This document shows positions 20,805 through 29,980 of a stretch of DNA of 64,000 nt, piece by piece. The translations under genes were made by a program, and so were the position numbers. The notes beneath the pieces were generated by a model. The model did no database searches. It worked only from the letters and a program-made list of their open reading frames with translations, and had not been told where the DNA came from. This DNA comes from Bacteroidales bacterium (GTDB lineage Bacteria > Bacteroidota > Bacteroidia > Bacteroidales > VadinHA17), in assembly GCA_003142255.1 (NCBI GenBank), contig PLLO01000011.1, positions 1 to 64,000 on the forward strand, read 5' to 3'. Numbering within the stretch: position 1 is the first letter of the stretch; every line of letters begins with the position of its first letter.

Positions 20805-21334
20805 TGGTATTTACGTGTCCTGTTCAATTCCCACAACACAATCCCTGTACTTACTGCAATATTGAACGAATGCTTCGTACCGAACTGCGGGATCTCAATA
20901 ACATAATCGCATGCATTAATGATATCCTGGTTAACACCATTTACTTCATGTCCGAAGACAAGGGCATATTTTGAACCATCCCTCACCACAAAATCTCCTA
21001 AATTAACTGCCCCTTCTGCTTGTTCAATGCCCACAATCAGGTATCCATGCGATTTTAACTCCTTTACAGCATCCATGGTATCCTTAAAATATTTCCAGGC
21101 AACTGATTCAGTGGCTCCAAGTGCAGTTTTCTGAATCTCACGGTTAGGTGGTACAGCTGTTATCCCGCATAGATAAATACTCTCCGTAAGAAAAGCATCG
21201 GCAGTTCTGAATACCGAACCCACATTGCTGAAGCTCCTGATATTATCAAGGACAATGACAAAAGGAGATTTCTCAGATCTTCTGAATTGGTCAACACTCT
21301 TCCTCCCGAGTTCGCTATTTTTAAGCTTGCGCAT
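20801..21334 (-). CDS. SpoU/TrmH family RNA 2'-O-methyltransferase
   Basis: The protein (177 residues from the ATG at 21334) has the three SPOUT motifs: FVIVLDNIRSFSNVGSVFRTAD, then LVFGHEVNGVNQ, then IEIPQFGTKHSFNIAVS, which form the trefoil knot and bind S-adenosylmethionine. It methylates a ribose in tRNA or rRNA. An in-frame ATG eight codons upstream (21358) is possible, but MRKLKNSELGRK is the usual family start. The target nucleotide cannot be told from sequence. Confidence 0.88.
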   Translation of the reverse strand: MRKLKNSELGRKSVDQFRRSEKSPFVIVLDNIRSFSNVGSVFRTADAFLTESIYLCGITAVPPNREIQKTALGATESVAWKYFKDTMDAVKELKSHGYLIVGIEQAEGAVNLGDFVVRDGSKYALVFGHEVNGVNQDIINACDYVIEIPQFGTKHSFNIAVSTGIVLWELNRTRKYQ

Positions 21335-21439
21335 TCTTTTTTGTACGAAAATAACCAAAAAATCCTTTTATTACTTTTATTTTGTATTTGCCGAATTTCA
21401 GGGTCGTCATTGATAATGTCTAACTAAAACATTCCAACA

Positions 21440-22633
21440 ATGAATATTCACGAATTTCAGGGTAAATCATTGCTTAGGGCTTATAATGTAGATATTCAGG
21501 AGGGCTTTGTTGCTGAAACTCCCGATCAGGCTGTTATGGTAGCAAAGCAGCTCAGGGAAAAATTCGGCTCTGAATATTTTGTGGTAAAAGCACAGATACA
21601 TGCTGGAGGACGTGGAAAAGGTGGCGGTGTTAAGCTTGCCAAATCAGTTGAAGAGGCAGGTACGCTGACTGCAAAAATGATCGGGATGCAGCTTATTACT
21701 CCACAGACCGGCCCCGAGGGAAAGAAGGTCAACAAAGTACTGATCGCACAGGATGTATATTATAAGGGGGAATCAGCTATCATGGAGTTTTATGTAAGCT
21801 TGCTACTGAACCGCGATAAAGGCCGGTTTATACTGATGTACTCTCCTGACGGCGGAATGTCGATTGAAGAGGTCGCTGCAAAAACACCCGACCGTATTCT
21901 TACTGAAGAGATCAACCCGTCGGTTGGACTGCTGCCTTTTCAGTGCCGCAATGTTGCATTTAACCTTGGTCTTTCAGGAAATGCCTTTAAAAGCATGCTG
22001 AAATTTCTGGATGGTATATATGAAACTTTTATCGGCTGCGACGCACAGCTTCTGGAAATAAACCCAGTTCTGAAAACCAGCGACGATAGGATACTGGCCG
22101 TTGACTGCAAGATAGTACTTGATGACAATGCCCTTTTCCGTCATCCTGATCTGGCTGAAATGAGAGATATTTCAGAAGAAGATCCGATAGAGGTTGAAGC
22201 CGGAAGCTATAACCTGAATTTTGTCAAGCTCGACGGTAATGTCGGATGCATGGTAAACGGAGCCGGACTTGCAATGGCAACAATGGATATAATAAAATTA
22301 TCGGGCGGCTCTCCTGCAAATTTTCTCGACGTAGGAGGCAACGCAAATGTCAAAACCGTTGAAGCAGGATTCAGGATCATACTTAAAGACCCGGCCGTTA
22401 AAGCTATTCTTATAAATATCTTCGGAGGAATTGTAAGGTGCGACAGGGTGGCAAACGGAGTTGTTGAAGCTTACAAGGCCACAGGCAAAATCAGGGTTCC
22501 TGTTATTGTCAGGCTCCAGGGAACAAATGCTGAAGAGGCTAAAAAAATCATTGACGAGTCAGGTCTTTCAGTTTATTCAGCTGTTTCATTCAATGAGGCT
22601 GCTGCGAAGGTAAGGGAGGTGCTTGGTGTCTAA
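21440..22633 (+). CDS. sucC: succinyl-CoA synthetase beta subunit (ADP-forming type)
   Basis: The 397-residue protein starts MNIHEFQGKSLL and has the ATP-grasp motif HAGGRGKGGGVKLAKS, plus the C-terminal ligase motif NIFGGIVRCDRVANGVVEA. It forms the nucleotide-binding subunit of the TCA-cycle enzyme converting succinyl-CoA to succinate. The usual partner sucD is not next to it; a DUF5715-like gene overlaps its 3' end instead, so sucD must be elsewhere. An ADP- versus GDP-forming preference is not decided by sequence. Confidence 0.93.
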   Translation: MNIHEFQGKSLLRAYNVDIQEGFVAETPDQAVMVAKQLREKFGSEYFVVKAQIHAGGRGKGGGVKLAKSVEEAGTLTAKMIGMQLITPQTGPEGKKVNKVLIAQDVYYKGESAIMEFYVSLLLNRDKGRFILMYSPDGGMSIEEVAAKTPDRILTEEINPSVGLLPFQCRNVAFNLGLSGNAFKSMLKFLDGIYETFIGCDAQLLEINPVLKTSDDRILAVDCKIVLDDNALFRHPDLAEMRDISEEDPIEVEAGSYNLNFVKLDGNVGCMVNGAGLAMATMDIIKLSGGSPANFLDVGGNANVKTVEAGFRIILKDPAVKAILINIFGGIVRCDRVANGVVEAYKATGKIRVPVIVRLQGTNAEEAKKIIDESGLSVYSAVSFNEAAAKVREVLGV

Positions 22634-23336
22634 AAGAATCAAGGTTAAGCCTTTAGGATTTGTGGTCATTTCATTAGCCCTGATTTTCATTGTTTTAACA
22701 ATTGTCTCCGTCTATAGCCCAAGAGATGTCAATAAAGGCTTCCGTTACTATATTAATAATAAAATAGGTTCGGGCTGTATTTCGTATAATCAGGGCACCT
22801 ACAGCCGGAAACTTAAGGATATGCTGCCAGATTATATCGGGGAAACAAGTGTTTCAGGGATAAGCAGGTGCAGCAATAAAAGGGAACTCCTGAGGAAAGT
22901 GCATGGGGGAGAGCTCTTCAGGATAAGAGATGGGAGAGGTTACGAGGTGGAAGATCTTTCATATAGTTATCCTTACCTTACCAAAGAAGGTAAAGCCCTT
23001 TTAAGGGAGATTGGAAAAAGATTCAGGAAAAAAATTTCTTCCACCAGGCTGCGAGGATCTGATTTTAAGATAACATCAATGATCCGGACGACCGAAATTC
23101 TTATCAGGCTCAGGAAATTCAATTCAAATGCATCCGTCAATTCTCCCCACTTTTATGGCAATACATTTGATATTAGCTACGTCAGGTTCTCATCGCCAAA
23201 ATGGTTTATTACAGATTGCGATAAATACTTCTTAAAGGAGGTACTGGCCCAGGTAATATGGCAGCTGAGGGATGAAAAAAAGTGCTGGGCGACTTATGAA
23301 ATTAAACAGGGCTGCTTTCATGTCGTCGCCAGGTGA
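22626..23336 (+). CDS. DUF5715-like membrane-anchored peptidase-fold protein
   Basis: The 236-residue protein starts at a GTG that overlaps the last codons of sucC (a TTG one codon earlier is possible), so it is translationally coupled. It has one N-terminal membrane helix (about 8-29) and a C-terminal domain with SMIRTTEILIRLRK and NSPHFYGNTFDISY, the latter recalling the HxxGxAxD zinc site of M15 D-Ala-D-Ala carboxypeptidases. DUF5715 proteins are thought to act on cell wall, but I cannot assign activity. Confidence 0.7.
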   Translation: MSKRIKVKPLGFVVISLALIFIVLTIVSVYSPRDVNKGFRYYINNKIGSGCISYNQGTYSRKLKDMLPDYIGETSVSGISRCSNKRELLRKVHGGELFRIRDGRGYEVEDLSYSYPYLTKEGKALLREIGKRFRKKISSTRLRGSDFKITSMIRTTEILIRLRKFNSNASVNSPHFYGNTFDISYVRFSSPKWFITDCDKYFLKEVLAQVIWQLRDEKKCWATYEIKQGCFHVVAR

Positions 23337-23338
23337 GG

Positions 23339-23533
23339 CTATTTGTTCTTATGTGAGTCGTCGCAAAATGGCTTGTCTGAGGATTTCCCGCACCTGCAGA
23401 GCAAAACCTCTCCCATCGGGGTCTCTTTATCCCTTTTGAGATCTTTTATAATAAAATTCCCGCTTATTTTCAGAGGGCCGGAATCGATAACCTCAATTAC
23501 CGTCTTTGATTTACCTGATTTAATTTCTTCCAT
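23339..23533 (-). CDS. CDGSH-type iron-sulfur protein (small)
   Basis: The 64-residue protein contains LCRCGKSSDKPFCDDSHKNK at its C-terminus, the CxCx2(S/T)x3Px2CD(G/D)xH signature that binds a 2Fe-2S cluster with three Cys and one His. The fourth motif position is DDSH rather than DGSH. It lies immediately downstream of a larger CDGSH protein on the same strand, so both are likely co-expressed. Confidence 0.88.
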   Translation of the reverse strand: MEEIKSGKSKTVIEVIDSGPLKISGNFIIKDLKRDKETPMGEVLLCRCGKSSDKPFCDDSHKNK

Positions 23534-23542
23534 CTCCTGTAT

Positions 23543-24052
23543 TTATCCGATAAAACCGATTTTCCTGTGCTGCCCGTCGCAAAATGGCTGATGATCGCTT
23601 GCCCCGCACCTGCAAATTGAGACAAGGCCTTCCCTGAAATCTTTGTTTATTCCGCTATAGGCAAGGTTGAAATCACCTTTTAAAACTATAGGCCCGTCAA
23701 TCATGATTTTGACGGTAACGGGATTTTCTTCAGAAGCATTTGTGTCCTGTACTAATAATTCCGGCCTTCTGAATCTGATATGATTTGACTGGTCGCTGCC
23801 AACAGACTGATTTTTAGCATCCTCATTCCATTTCCAGGTAAGTGCTTCAGTTGGACACATGTTTACAGTCTCAATGATCTTATCAGTTGATGCTCCTTTC
23901 ATATCAACCCATGGTCTTCTTCCCGGATCAAAAACCTCGATTAGCTCCCGGTAGCAATACGATGCATGAATACATGCTGAAGGCTTCCAGTAGACTGTTA
24001 TTTCATCATTACTGTATTTTCTCCCACCGGAAAATGACTGATCTACACTCAT
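23543..24052 (-). CDS. Divergent 4Fe-4S (YjdI-like) plus CDGSH fusion protein
   Basis: The 169-residue protein has an N-terminal divergent ferredoxin-like domain with CIHASYC and VNMCPTEALTW (residues about 27-75) and a C-terminal CDGSH domain CRCGASDHQPFCDGQH (about 147-162). Such fusions are common redox or Fe-S storage proteins of unknown partner. With the 64-residue CDGSH protein 9 bp downstream it forms a two-gene unit. Confidence 0.85.
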   Translation of the reverse strand: MSVDQSFSGGRKYSNDEITVYWKPSACIHASYCYRELIEVFDPGRRPWVDMKGASTDKIIETVNMCPTEALTWKWNEDAKNQSVGSDQSNHIRFRRPELLVQDTNASEENPVTVKIMIDGPIVLKGDFNLAYSGINKDFREGLVSICRCGASDHQPFCDGQHRKIGFIG

Positions 24053-24201
24053 TGATTATAACCTCTGTTAAACCTTTTTACTGTTTGCAATTTAATATTT
24101 TTTAAGATATTAATCAGGAACTTTGACCATGTGAATATATATATTTACGCCGAAATCCTGTTGAAATAATTCCAGGGGGGAAGATTATTTATTTTTTTTG
24201 A

Positions 24202-26097
24202 ATGACCAGAAGAACGCGGGGGATTAAAAAATTAGTGCATGGCATTAAGTGGCCTTATATAGTCATATTGCTGGTAATCTTAATATTTTCATTCAGTTCT
24301 TTTGGACTGAAAATCATTCCTTCAGCAGCAACTGTGTCTCCTCTGAATCCATCGCTTATCCTTTCAAGAGGTTTCCTGAATTTCCTTTTAACTGCCCTGG
24401 TGGCATTGATAATTATATGCGTAGTTATAGTTATTCTATCTTCAAAACTAAAAAAAACTAACCTTGAACTGATACAGAGAAACAAGCAGATTGAGGAAAT
24501 AAACAAGAATCTTGTTGGTTCAAATCAGGAATTGGCAATGCAGAAGGATATAGTTACAAGGGAATTTCTGGAGACGGACAAGTTTTTTAAAATACTAATC
24601 GAGTCGGCCGATGACGGTATTTCGTTTTTCGATAAGGAATGGAACCTGAAATTTGCCAATACAGCCTTCTATTCATTAATCGGATTTGATAAGGATTCGT
24701 ATTATTCGGTTGATCCTGATGTATTTATTCACCCGGATGATATGGGATACCCGGCTGAAAGGCTGGAAGCATTGAAGAATAAGGGTTTTCATGAAAGTGA
24801 ACTGAGGCTTTATCACAAGGATGGCCATTACATAACCCTCCTGACAAGATCGGTGACCGTAAAAGATGAAAATGGAAAAATTATCGGAGCTCTGACAATT
24901 TCGAGGGATATCACCAAAATGAAGCAGGTGCACGAAGAACTTATCAAAGCTAACATTGAGGCTGAAACCAGCAGCAGGCTGAAATCCAACTTCCTTGCTA
25001 ATATTTCACATGAAATAAGGACTCCGCTGAACAGCGTTGTCGGATTCTCAAATCTTTTGCTCTCGAATGATATAACCCCGGAATTGAAGGAAGAATACAT
25101 AGAACACATTAACCATAACAGCGAAAAACTTCTTCAGATCATTGGCGACATAATTGATCTTTCCAGGCTTGAAAGCTCTCAGATTGAGATTACCTACGAA
25201 GAGGCCTCGGTGAATGCAATTGTCAATGAGGTAATTGATGAGGCGCGCCATGTTATAAAGAGGAATGATAAATCAATTATCCTTAATGTGAAAAACCTGT
25301 TTGAAGATAATGTAGACTTGGTATTCACAGATAAAATATGGCTTAAAAGAGTCCTGAATCACCTATTGGACAATGCCGTCAAATTTACACTCGACGGATC
25401 AATAGAATTTTCATATTCAAGGGAAAACGAGAAACTCGTTTTCAAGATCAGAGATACCGGGATCGGAATTAAAAAGGAGAACCTGAACCGCATATTTGAA
25501 GAGTTCCGCCAGGAAAGCGATGGTCACCATCGTCCTTTTGAAGGACTGGGAATAGGACTGACACTGGCTAAGGAAGTTGTCGAAAGAATGGGAGGCGAAA
25601 TATCTGTTCAGTCAGAAAAAGGGATTGGTTCCGAATTCAGCTTTTCGATACCTTACAGGCCTGCTGGCAGCACCAGGGCTAAGCTTAATGATATGTTCAA
25701 GGACCCGGTAATTGCTAAGATAAACTGGAGCACAAAGAAGTGCCTGCTTGTCGATGACAATAAAGATGTTCTTATTTACCTTAAACGAATCCTGATGGAT
25801 AGCGGGATCAACGTATTTATGGCCCGTTCAGGTCCTGAAGCCATAGAAATTATCAGTACTACTCCGGATATTGATGTTGTTCTTCTTGATATGCAAATGC
25901 CCGAAATGAACGGCATCGAAGCAACGAAACTGATCAGGAAGATCAGGAAGGATCTGCCGATAATTGCACAGACAGCTTTTATCTTCGAAGACGACAAGGA
26001 TATCATTCTTGAAGCAGGCTGTGATGCATGCCTTATAAAGCCTATTAGAAAGGAACACCTCATGACGGTAATGTCGTCATTCATTAAGTCAGAGTAA
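24202..26097 (+). CDS. hybrid sensor histidine kinase (PAS, HisKA, HATPase, REC)
   Basis: The 631-residue protein has two membrane helices (about 17-36 and 58-80), a coiled coil (82-120), a PAS domain (about 125-240, PDDMGYPAERLE, RDITKMK), a HisKA with phosphorylatable His at about 270 (ANISHEIRTPLN), an HATPase (N box around 391, DTGIGI 418-423, GLGIGLTLAK 448) and a C-terminal receiver whose Asp is about 563 (LLDMQMPEMNG). No DNA-binding domain is present, so it must pass phosphate to another protein. The short external loop makes the sensed signal obscure. Confidence 0.93.
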   Translation: MTRRTRGIKKLVHGIKWPYIVILLVILIFSFSSFGLKIIPSAATVSPLNPSLILSRGFLNFLLTALVALIIICVVIVILSSKLKKTNLELIQRNKQIEEINKNLVGSNQELAMQKDIVTREFLETDKFFKILIESADDGISFFDKEWNLKFANTAFYSLIGFDKDSYYSVDPDVFIHPDDMGYPAERLEALKNKGFHESELRLYHKDGHYITLLTRSVTVKDENGKIIGALTISRDITKMKQVHEELIKANIEAETSSRLKSNFLANISHEIRTPLNSVVGFSNLLLSNDITPELKEEYIEHINHNSEKLLQIIGDIIDLSRLESSQIEITYEEASVNAIVNEVIDEARHVIKRNDKSIILNVKNLFEDNVDLVFTDKIWLKRVLNHLLDNAVKFTLDGSIEFSYSRENEKLVFKIRDTGIGIKKENLNRIFEEFRQESDGHHRPFEGLGIGLTLAKEVVERMGGEISVQSEKGIGSEFSFSIPYRPAGSTRAKLNDMFKDPVIAKINWSTKKCLLVDDNKDVLIYLKRILMDSGINVFMARSGPEAIEIISTTPDIDVVLLDMQMPEMNGIEATKLIRKIRKDLPIIAQTAFIFEDDKDIILEAGCDACLIKPIRKEHLMTVMSSFIKSE

Positions 26098-26139
26098 CAA
26101 TCTCCTTTTTTCTTCTTATTTTGCATATAACTTTTTTAT

Positions 26140-28428
26140 ATGCCGTACCGCTTTGCCGATATAATTCTGCCTGTTGCTGTGAGTGGACGATTCACTTACA
26201 TCATTCCGGATAATCTGAGAGGATCAATAATCCCTGGTGCCAGGGTACTGGTTCAGCTGGGAAACAGAAAATTGTACTCCGGAATTGCTGCAAAACTCCA
26301 TAATGAAGATCCGGGACTAAAGAACATCAGGCCGATAATGGAACTCTCCGACAAGGTGCAGGTTGTGAATGATAAACAATTGAAATTCTGGCACTGGATG
26401 TCAGATTATTACATGTGTTCAGAGGGAGAAGTTATGAATGCTGCATTGCCTTCAATACTGCTCCCGGAAGGAGTAACATCTTCGCCTGTTATTGACAGGT
26501 ACAAGCCACGGGAGGAGAGATTTATTGAGCTGGCCAGGCATTTCAGCGATGAGGAGCTTAATGAGATCCTTGATAAGCTCAAAAAAGCACCCAAACAGGA
26601 GCAGGCTTTGTCGGCATACCTGCATTTGACTGATTTTAACTCAAATTCTGAAATTAAACCGGTGCGACTCTCCCTGCTGATAAAGGAATCTTCAGCATCG
26701 CCTGCGGTTATTGATGCCCTGACGCGCAAAGGAATACTGTCTTCTGTTTCACTTAGAGTCACAAGGCTGGATGAACATGGTACTGAAAGGGAGCCTCTCA
26801 GTAAGCTTAGTGAAAACCAGCAGATTGCATATAAATCCATACAAAATAAATTTACCTCGAATGAAGTTGTTTTACTTCACGGAGTGACATCAAGCGGGAA
26901 AACTGAAATCTATATTCACCTGATTGAGGAGCAGCTGAAACTTGGCAAACAGGTACTTTACATGCTGCCCGAAATAGCCCTGACAACCCAGATAATAAGA
27001 AGGCTGCAGAAACATTTTGGAAAGGTTACGGGGGTATATCATTCGCGGTTCAATGAGCAGGAGAAAGTTGAGATATGGGAAAAGGTGGCCGACGATAATC
27101 CCGGGACCGGGTACAGGCTTATCCTTGGAGTAAGATCCTCGCTTTTTCTTCCTTTCAGCAACCTCGGGCTGGTGATCGTTGATGAGGAGCATGACGGGTC
27201 ATATAAACAGCATGATCCTGCACCCCGGTACCATGGACGTGACTCGGCAATAATGCTTGCAGCCATTCATGGGGCAAAAACAATTCTGGGGTCAGCATCT
27301 CCTTCCATTGAAAGTTATCATAATGCTTTAATCGGGAAATATGGTTTGGAGACCGTAATGGAGAGATTCGGCAAGATAAATCTGCCCGCAATGATCATTG
27401 CAAACACCCGCGAAGCTTACAGGAAAAAGCAAATGGTCTCTCATTTCACTCCTGAATTGCTTCATGCTGTCGATGATGCCCTTGGCCATAACGAACAGGT
27501 AATTCTTTTTCAGAACAGAAGAGGATTCTCGCCTTATATTGAATGTCCTGAATGCGGCTGGATACCAGTATGCGTTCAGTGTGCCGTAAACCTGACATAT
27601 CATAAGGGAATTAACAAGCTGGTTTGCCATTATTGCGGCTATAGCACCCCCGTGCTTTCAAAATGCAGCAGCTGCGGATCGACAGGTCTTGCAACCAGGG
27701 GATTCGGCACTGAAAAGATCGAAGATGAAATAAAGATCGTTTTCCCGGCAGCCGTTACCGGAAGAATGGATCAGGATACAACCAGGAACAAAAACTCTTT
27801 TGACAAGATCATAAAAGCATTCGAAGAGCATCGGATCGATATCCTGATCGGAACGCAAATGATATCAAAGGGACTTGATTTTGAAAATCTTACTGTTGTC
27901 GGGATCCTTAACGCAGACAATATGATGAATTACCCCGATTTCAGGGCTCATGAAAGAAGCTTCCAGCTTATGGAGCAGGTAAGCGGAAGAGCCGGCAGAA
28001 GAAAAAAGCTGGGGAAGGTCGTAATTCAGACTTCCGATCCTTCAAATAAGATAATCAGGCTGGTTCTCAGGCACGATTATGAAGGATTATACAAGCTTCA
28101 GGCTGAGGAACGCAAGGTATTCAGCTATCCTCCCTTTTGCAGGATGATCCGAATCACAGTTAAGCATAAAGAGCGTGCTTCACTCAATCACTACGCTGGT
28201 CTCCTTGGCGACGATCTCAAAAAAGCTTTCGGCAAAAGAGTGCTTGGACCAGAATTTCCTGTGATCTCGCAGGTTCAGCTGTGGTTCATAAAAACTTTGC
28301 TTATTAAGATTGAAAAGGAGAGACCGCTGGCAAGAGCAAAGGAGATGATACTTGAATCAATAGCAAGGCTTGAAAAGGAGAAAGGAGCAGGAGCACTGAA
28401 AATTGCAGTTGATGTTGATCCGTATTAA
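26140..28428 (+). CDS. priA: primosomal replication restart helicase PriA
   Basis: The 762-residue protein has the N-terminal DNA-binding region, helicase Walker A LLHGVTSSGKTEIY (about 246-260), Walker B VIVDEEHDGSYKQ (about 347), and the zinc ribbon with eight cysteines (CPECGW, CVQC, CHYCG, CSSCGS, about 468-513). It reloads the replisome at stalled forks. It begins 42 bp after the histidine kinase. Confidence 0.96.
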   Translation: MPYRFADIILPVAVSGRFTYIIPDNLRGSIIPGARVLVQLGNRKLYSGIAAKLHNEDPGLKNIRPIMELSDKVQVVNDKQLKFWHWMSDYYMCSEGEVMNAALPSILLPEGVTSSPVIDRYKPREERFIELARHFSDEELNEILDKLKKAPKQEQALSAYLHLTDFNSNSEIKPVRLSLLIKESSASPAVIDALTRKGILSSVSLRVTRLDEHGTEREPLSKLSENQQIAYKSIQNKFTSNEVVLLHGVTSSGKTEIYIHLIEEQLKLGKQVLYMLPEIALTTQIIRRLQKHFGKVTGVYHSRFNEQEKVEIWEKVADDNPGTGYRLILGVRSSLFLPFSNLGLVIVDEEHDGSYKQHDPAPRYHGRDSAIMLAAIHGAKTILGSASPSIESYHNALIGKYGLETVMERFGKINLPAMIIANTREAYRKKQMVSHFTPELLHAVDDALGHNEQVILFQNRRGFSPYIECPECGWIPVCVQCAVNLTYHKGINKLVCHYCGYSTPVLSKCSSCGSTGLATRGFGTEKIEDEIKIVFPAAVTGRMDQDTTRNKNSFDKIIKAFEEHRIDILIGTQMISKGLDFENLTVVGILNADNMMNYPDFRAHERSFQLMEQVSGRAGRRKKLGKVVIQTSDPSNKIIRLVLRHDYEGLYKLQAEERKVFSYPPFCRMIRITVKHKERASLNHYAGLLGDDLKKAFGKRVLGPEFPVISQVQLWFIKTLLIKIEKERPLARAKEMILESIARLEKEKGAGALKIAVDVDPY

Positions 28429-28568
28429 TAAAGACAAAAGATAAAAGATAAAAGTAAAAAGTAGTTTATTATTCCCCTCCCTGGGGAGCCTGCTCCGCTA
28501 AGCGGAGGACGAGGGGTGGGGTTTTAATCAATAAAAGATACTATTTTTGATTACTTAAAATTCTAAGG
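28429..28568. other. intergenic repeat-like GC-rich hairpin
   Basis: Contains a purine-rich tract and then CCCCTCCCTGG...GAGGGGTGGGG with an internal TCCGCT/AGCGGA stem (about 28474-28521). It resembles dispersed intergenic boiler-plate elements; a related C-rich run is at 11418-11468. No gene. Confidence 0.4.
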
Positions 28569-28940
28569 ATGAAAATCGAAGTCTCAAACGGCGAAATAAT
28601 AGATAAGGTCACCATTTTGCAGATCAAGCTCGAACGCATAAAGGATACATCCAAGCTTAAGAATCTGAAGAAGGAATATGTCGAGCTTGTAAAGGTCACA
28701 GCATCGATAATGAGTATTGAAGATCCTTTATATAAAGCCCTTTACGATGTGAACTGCGAACTATGGGATATTGAGGATCATATCCGCGACCTTGAGCGGA
28801 AACAGGATTTTGGAAAAGATTTTATATCAACGGCCCGTTCGGTCTACTTTAAAAATGACAAGAGGGCTGAATTAAAGAAGGAAATCAATATCAGGACAGC
28901 TTCAGGTTTGTTCGAGGAAAAATCTTACGAAAAATACTAG
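28569..28940 (+). CDS. DUF6165-like protein
   Basis: The 123-residue, highly charged helical protein starts MKIEVSNGEIIDKVTILQIK, a beginning shared by DUF6165 proteins that are usually found beside LPS or glycosyltransferase genes. It ends 1 bp before the glycosyltransferase, so they form an operon. No catalytic motif can be seen; function unknown. Confidence 0.7.
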   Translation: MKIEVSNGEIIDKVTILQIKLERIKDTSKLKNLKKEYVELVKVTASIMSIEDPLYKALYDVNCELWDIEDHIRDLERKQDFGKDFISTARSVYFKNDKRAELKKEINIRTASGLFEEKSYEKY

Positions 28941-28941
28941 G

Positions 28942-29967
28942 ATGCACTTACTTGTCATCAGGACATCAGCCATGGGCGATGTTGCTCTTCTAACTCCCGT
29001 AATTATGGGTATGAGGAAGCAATATCCTGAAGTTGAAATTACATTAGTGACACGCAGGGCTTTTGAGTCATTTTTTTACTCAATTAACGGCATTAAACTT
29101 TTTTTCCCGGATTTTAAGAAGAATCACAAAGGGCTTCCGGGGATATTCAAAATGCACCACGATCTGGAAAAAACAGATGTGGATTGTGTTGTTGATCTTC
29201 ATGATGTGCTGAGATCAAAGATATTACGACAGCTTTTCAGATTGTCAGGCGTGCCGGTATATGTGATCGATAAAGGCAGAAATGATAAAAAAAGTGTTAT
29301 TAATGGAAAAAGAAAGACAGGGCTAAAACATTCGGTTTTACGATATTGTGATGTTTTTGCAGAAGCAGGGTACCCTGTATTGCCTGCCGATCCGCCATGC
29401 ATTATTCCAACTCCGGAAGGCTTTTCGGAAATCTCCGGCCTGCAGTTGAATGCGGATGAACTCAATATTGGAGTAGCACCGTATGCAAAGCATAAGCTTA
29501 AAATATGGCCCGAGGAGCATATGCAAAAGCTCCTGGAGATGATTTCTGCCAGGCACTTAATTAAAATATGGCTTTTTGGAGGCCATGAAGAGCTTGAGAG
29601 ACTTGAGGACTTCAGGAAGCGAGTGCCCGGCTCATTCCTTGTTACCGGAAATTTAAGCCTGGCTGGAGAACTGGCTCTGATGAGCAGGCTTGATCTGATG
29701 ATCTCGATGGACTCATCGAATATGCATATGGCGGCACTGACCGGCACGAGGGTGATCTCTATATGGGGGGGAACAGATCCGCTTACAGGCTTTGGCGCAT
29801 GGAAGCAGCCGGATAATATGGCTGTAAGGATACCCCCGGAAGAGCTAACCTGCAGGCCTTGCACCATCTATGGCAAAGGGGAATGCCGCAGGGGCGATCT
29901 TGCCTGCATGAACTGGCTGACGCCTGAAAAAGTGTTTGACAGGCTTGTGAACCTGAAAATTATTTAA
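28942..29967 (+). CDS. glycosyltransferase family 9 (heptosyltransferase-like)
   Basis: The 341-residue protein begins LLVIRTSAMGDVALLTPVI, the N-terminal signature of ADP-heptose:LPS heptosyltransferases, and ends with SMDSSNMHMAALTGT followed by WGGTDPLTGFG, the donor-binding C-terminal half. It likely adds a sugar to lipopolysaccharide core at the inner membrane. It is coupled to the DUF6165-like gene upstream; the acceptor is unknown. Confidence 0.9.
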   Translation: MHLLVIRTSAMGDVALLTPVIMGMRKQYPEVEITLVTRRAFESFFYSINGIKLFFPDFKKNHKGLPGIFKMHHDLEKTDVDCVVDLHDVLRSKILRQLFRLSGVPVYVIDKGRNDKKSVINGKRKTGLKHSVLRYCDVFAEAGYPVLPADPPCIIPTPEGFSEISGLQLNADELNIGVAPYAKHKLKIWPEEHMQKLLEMISARHLIKIWLFGGHEELERLEDFRKRVPGSFLVTGNLSLAGELALMSRLDLMISMDSSNMHMAALTGTRVISIWGGTDPLTGFGAWKQPDNMAVRIPPEELTCRPCTIYGKGECRRGDLACMNWLTPEKVFDRLVNLKII

Positions 29968-29980
29968 TCTGAAAATTATA

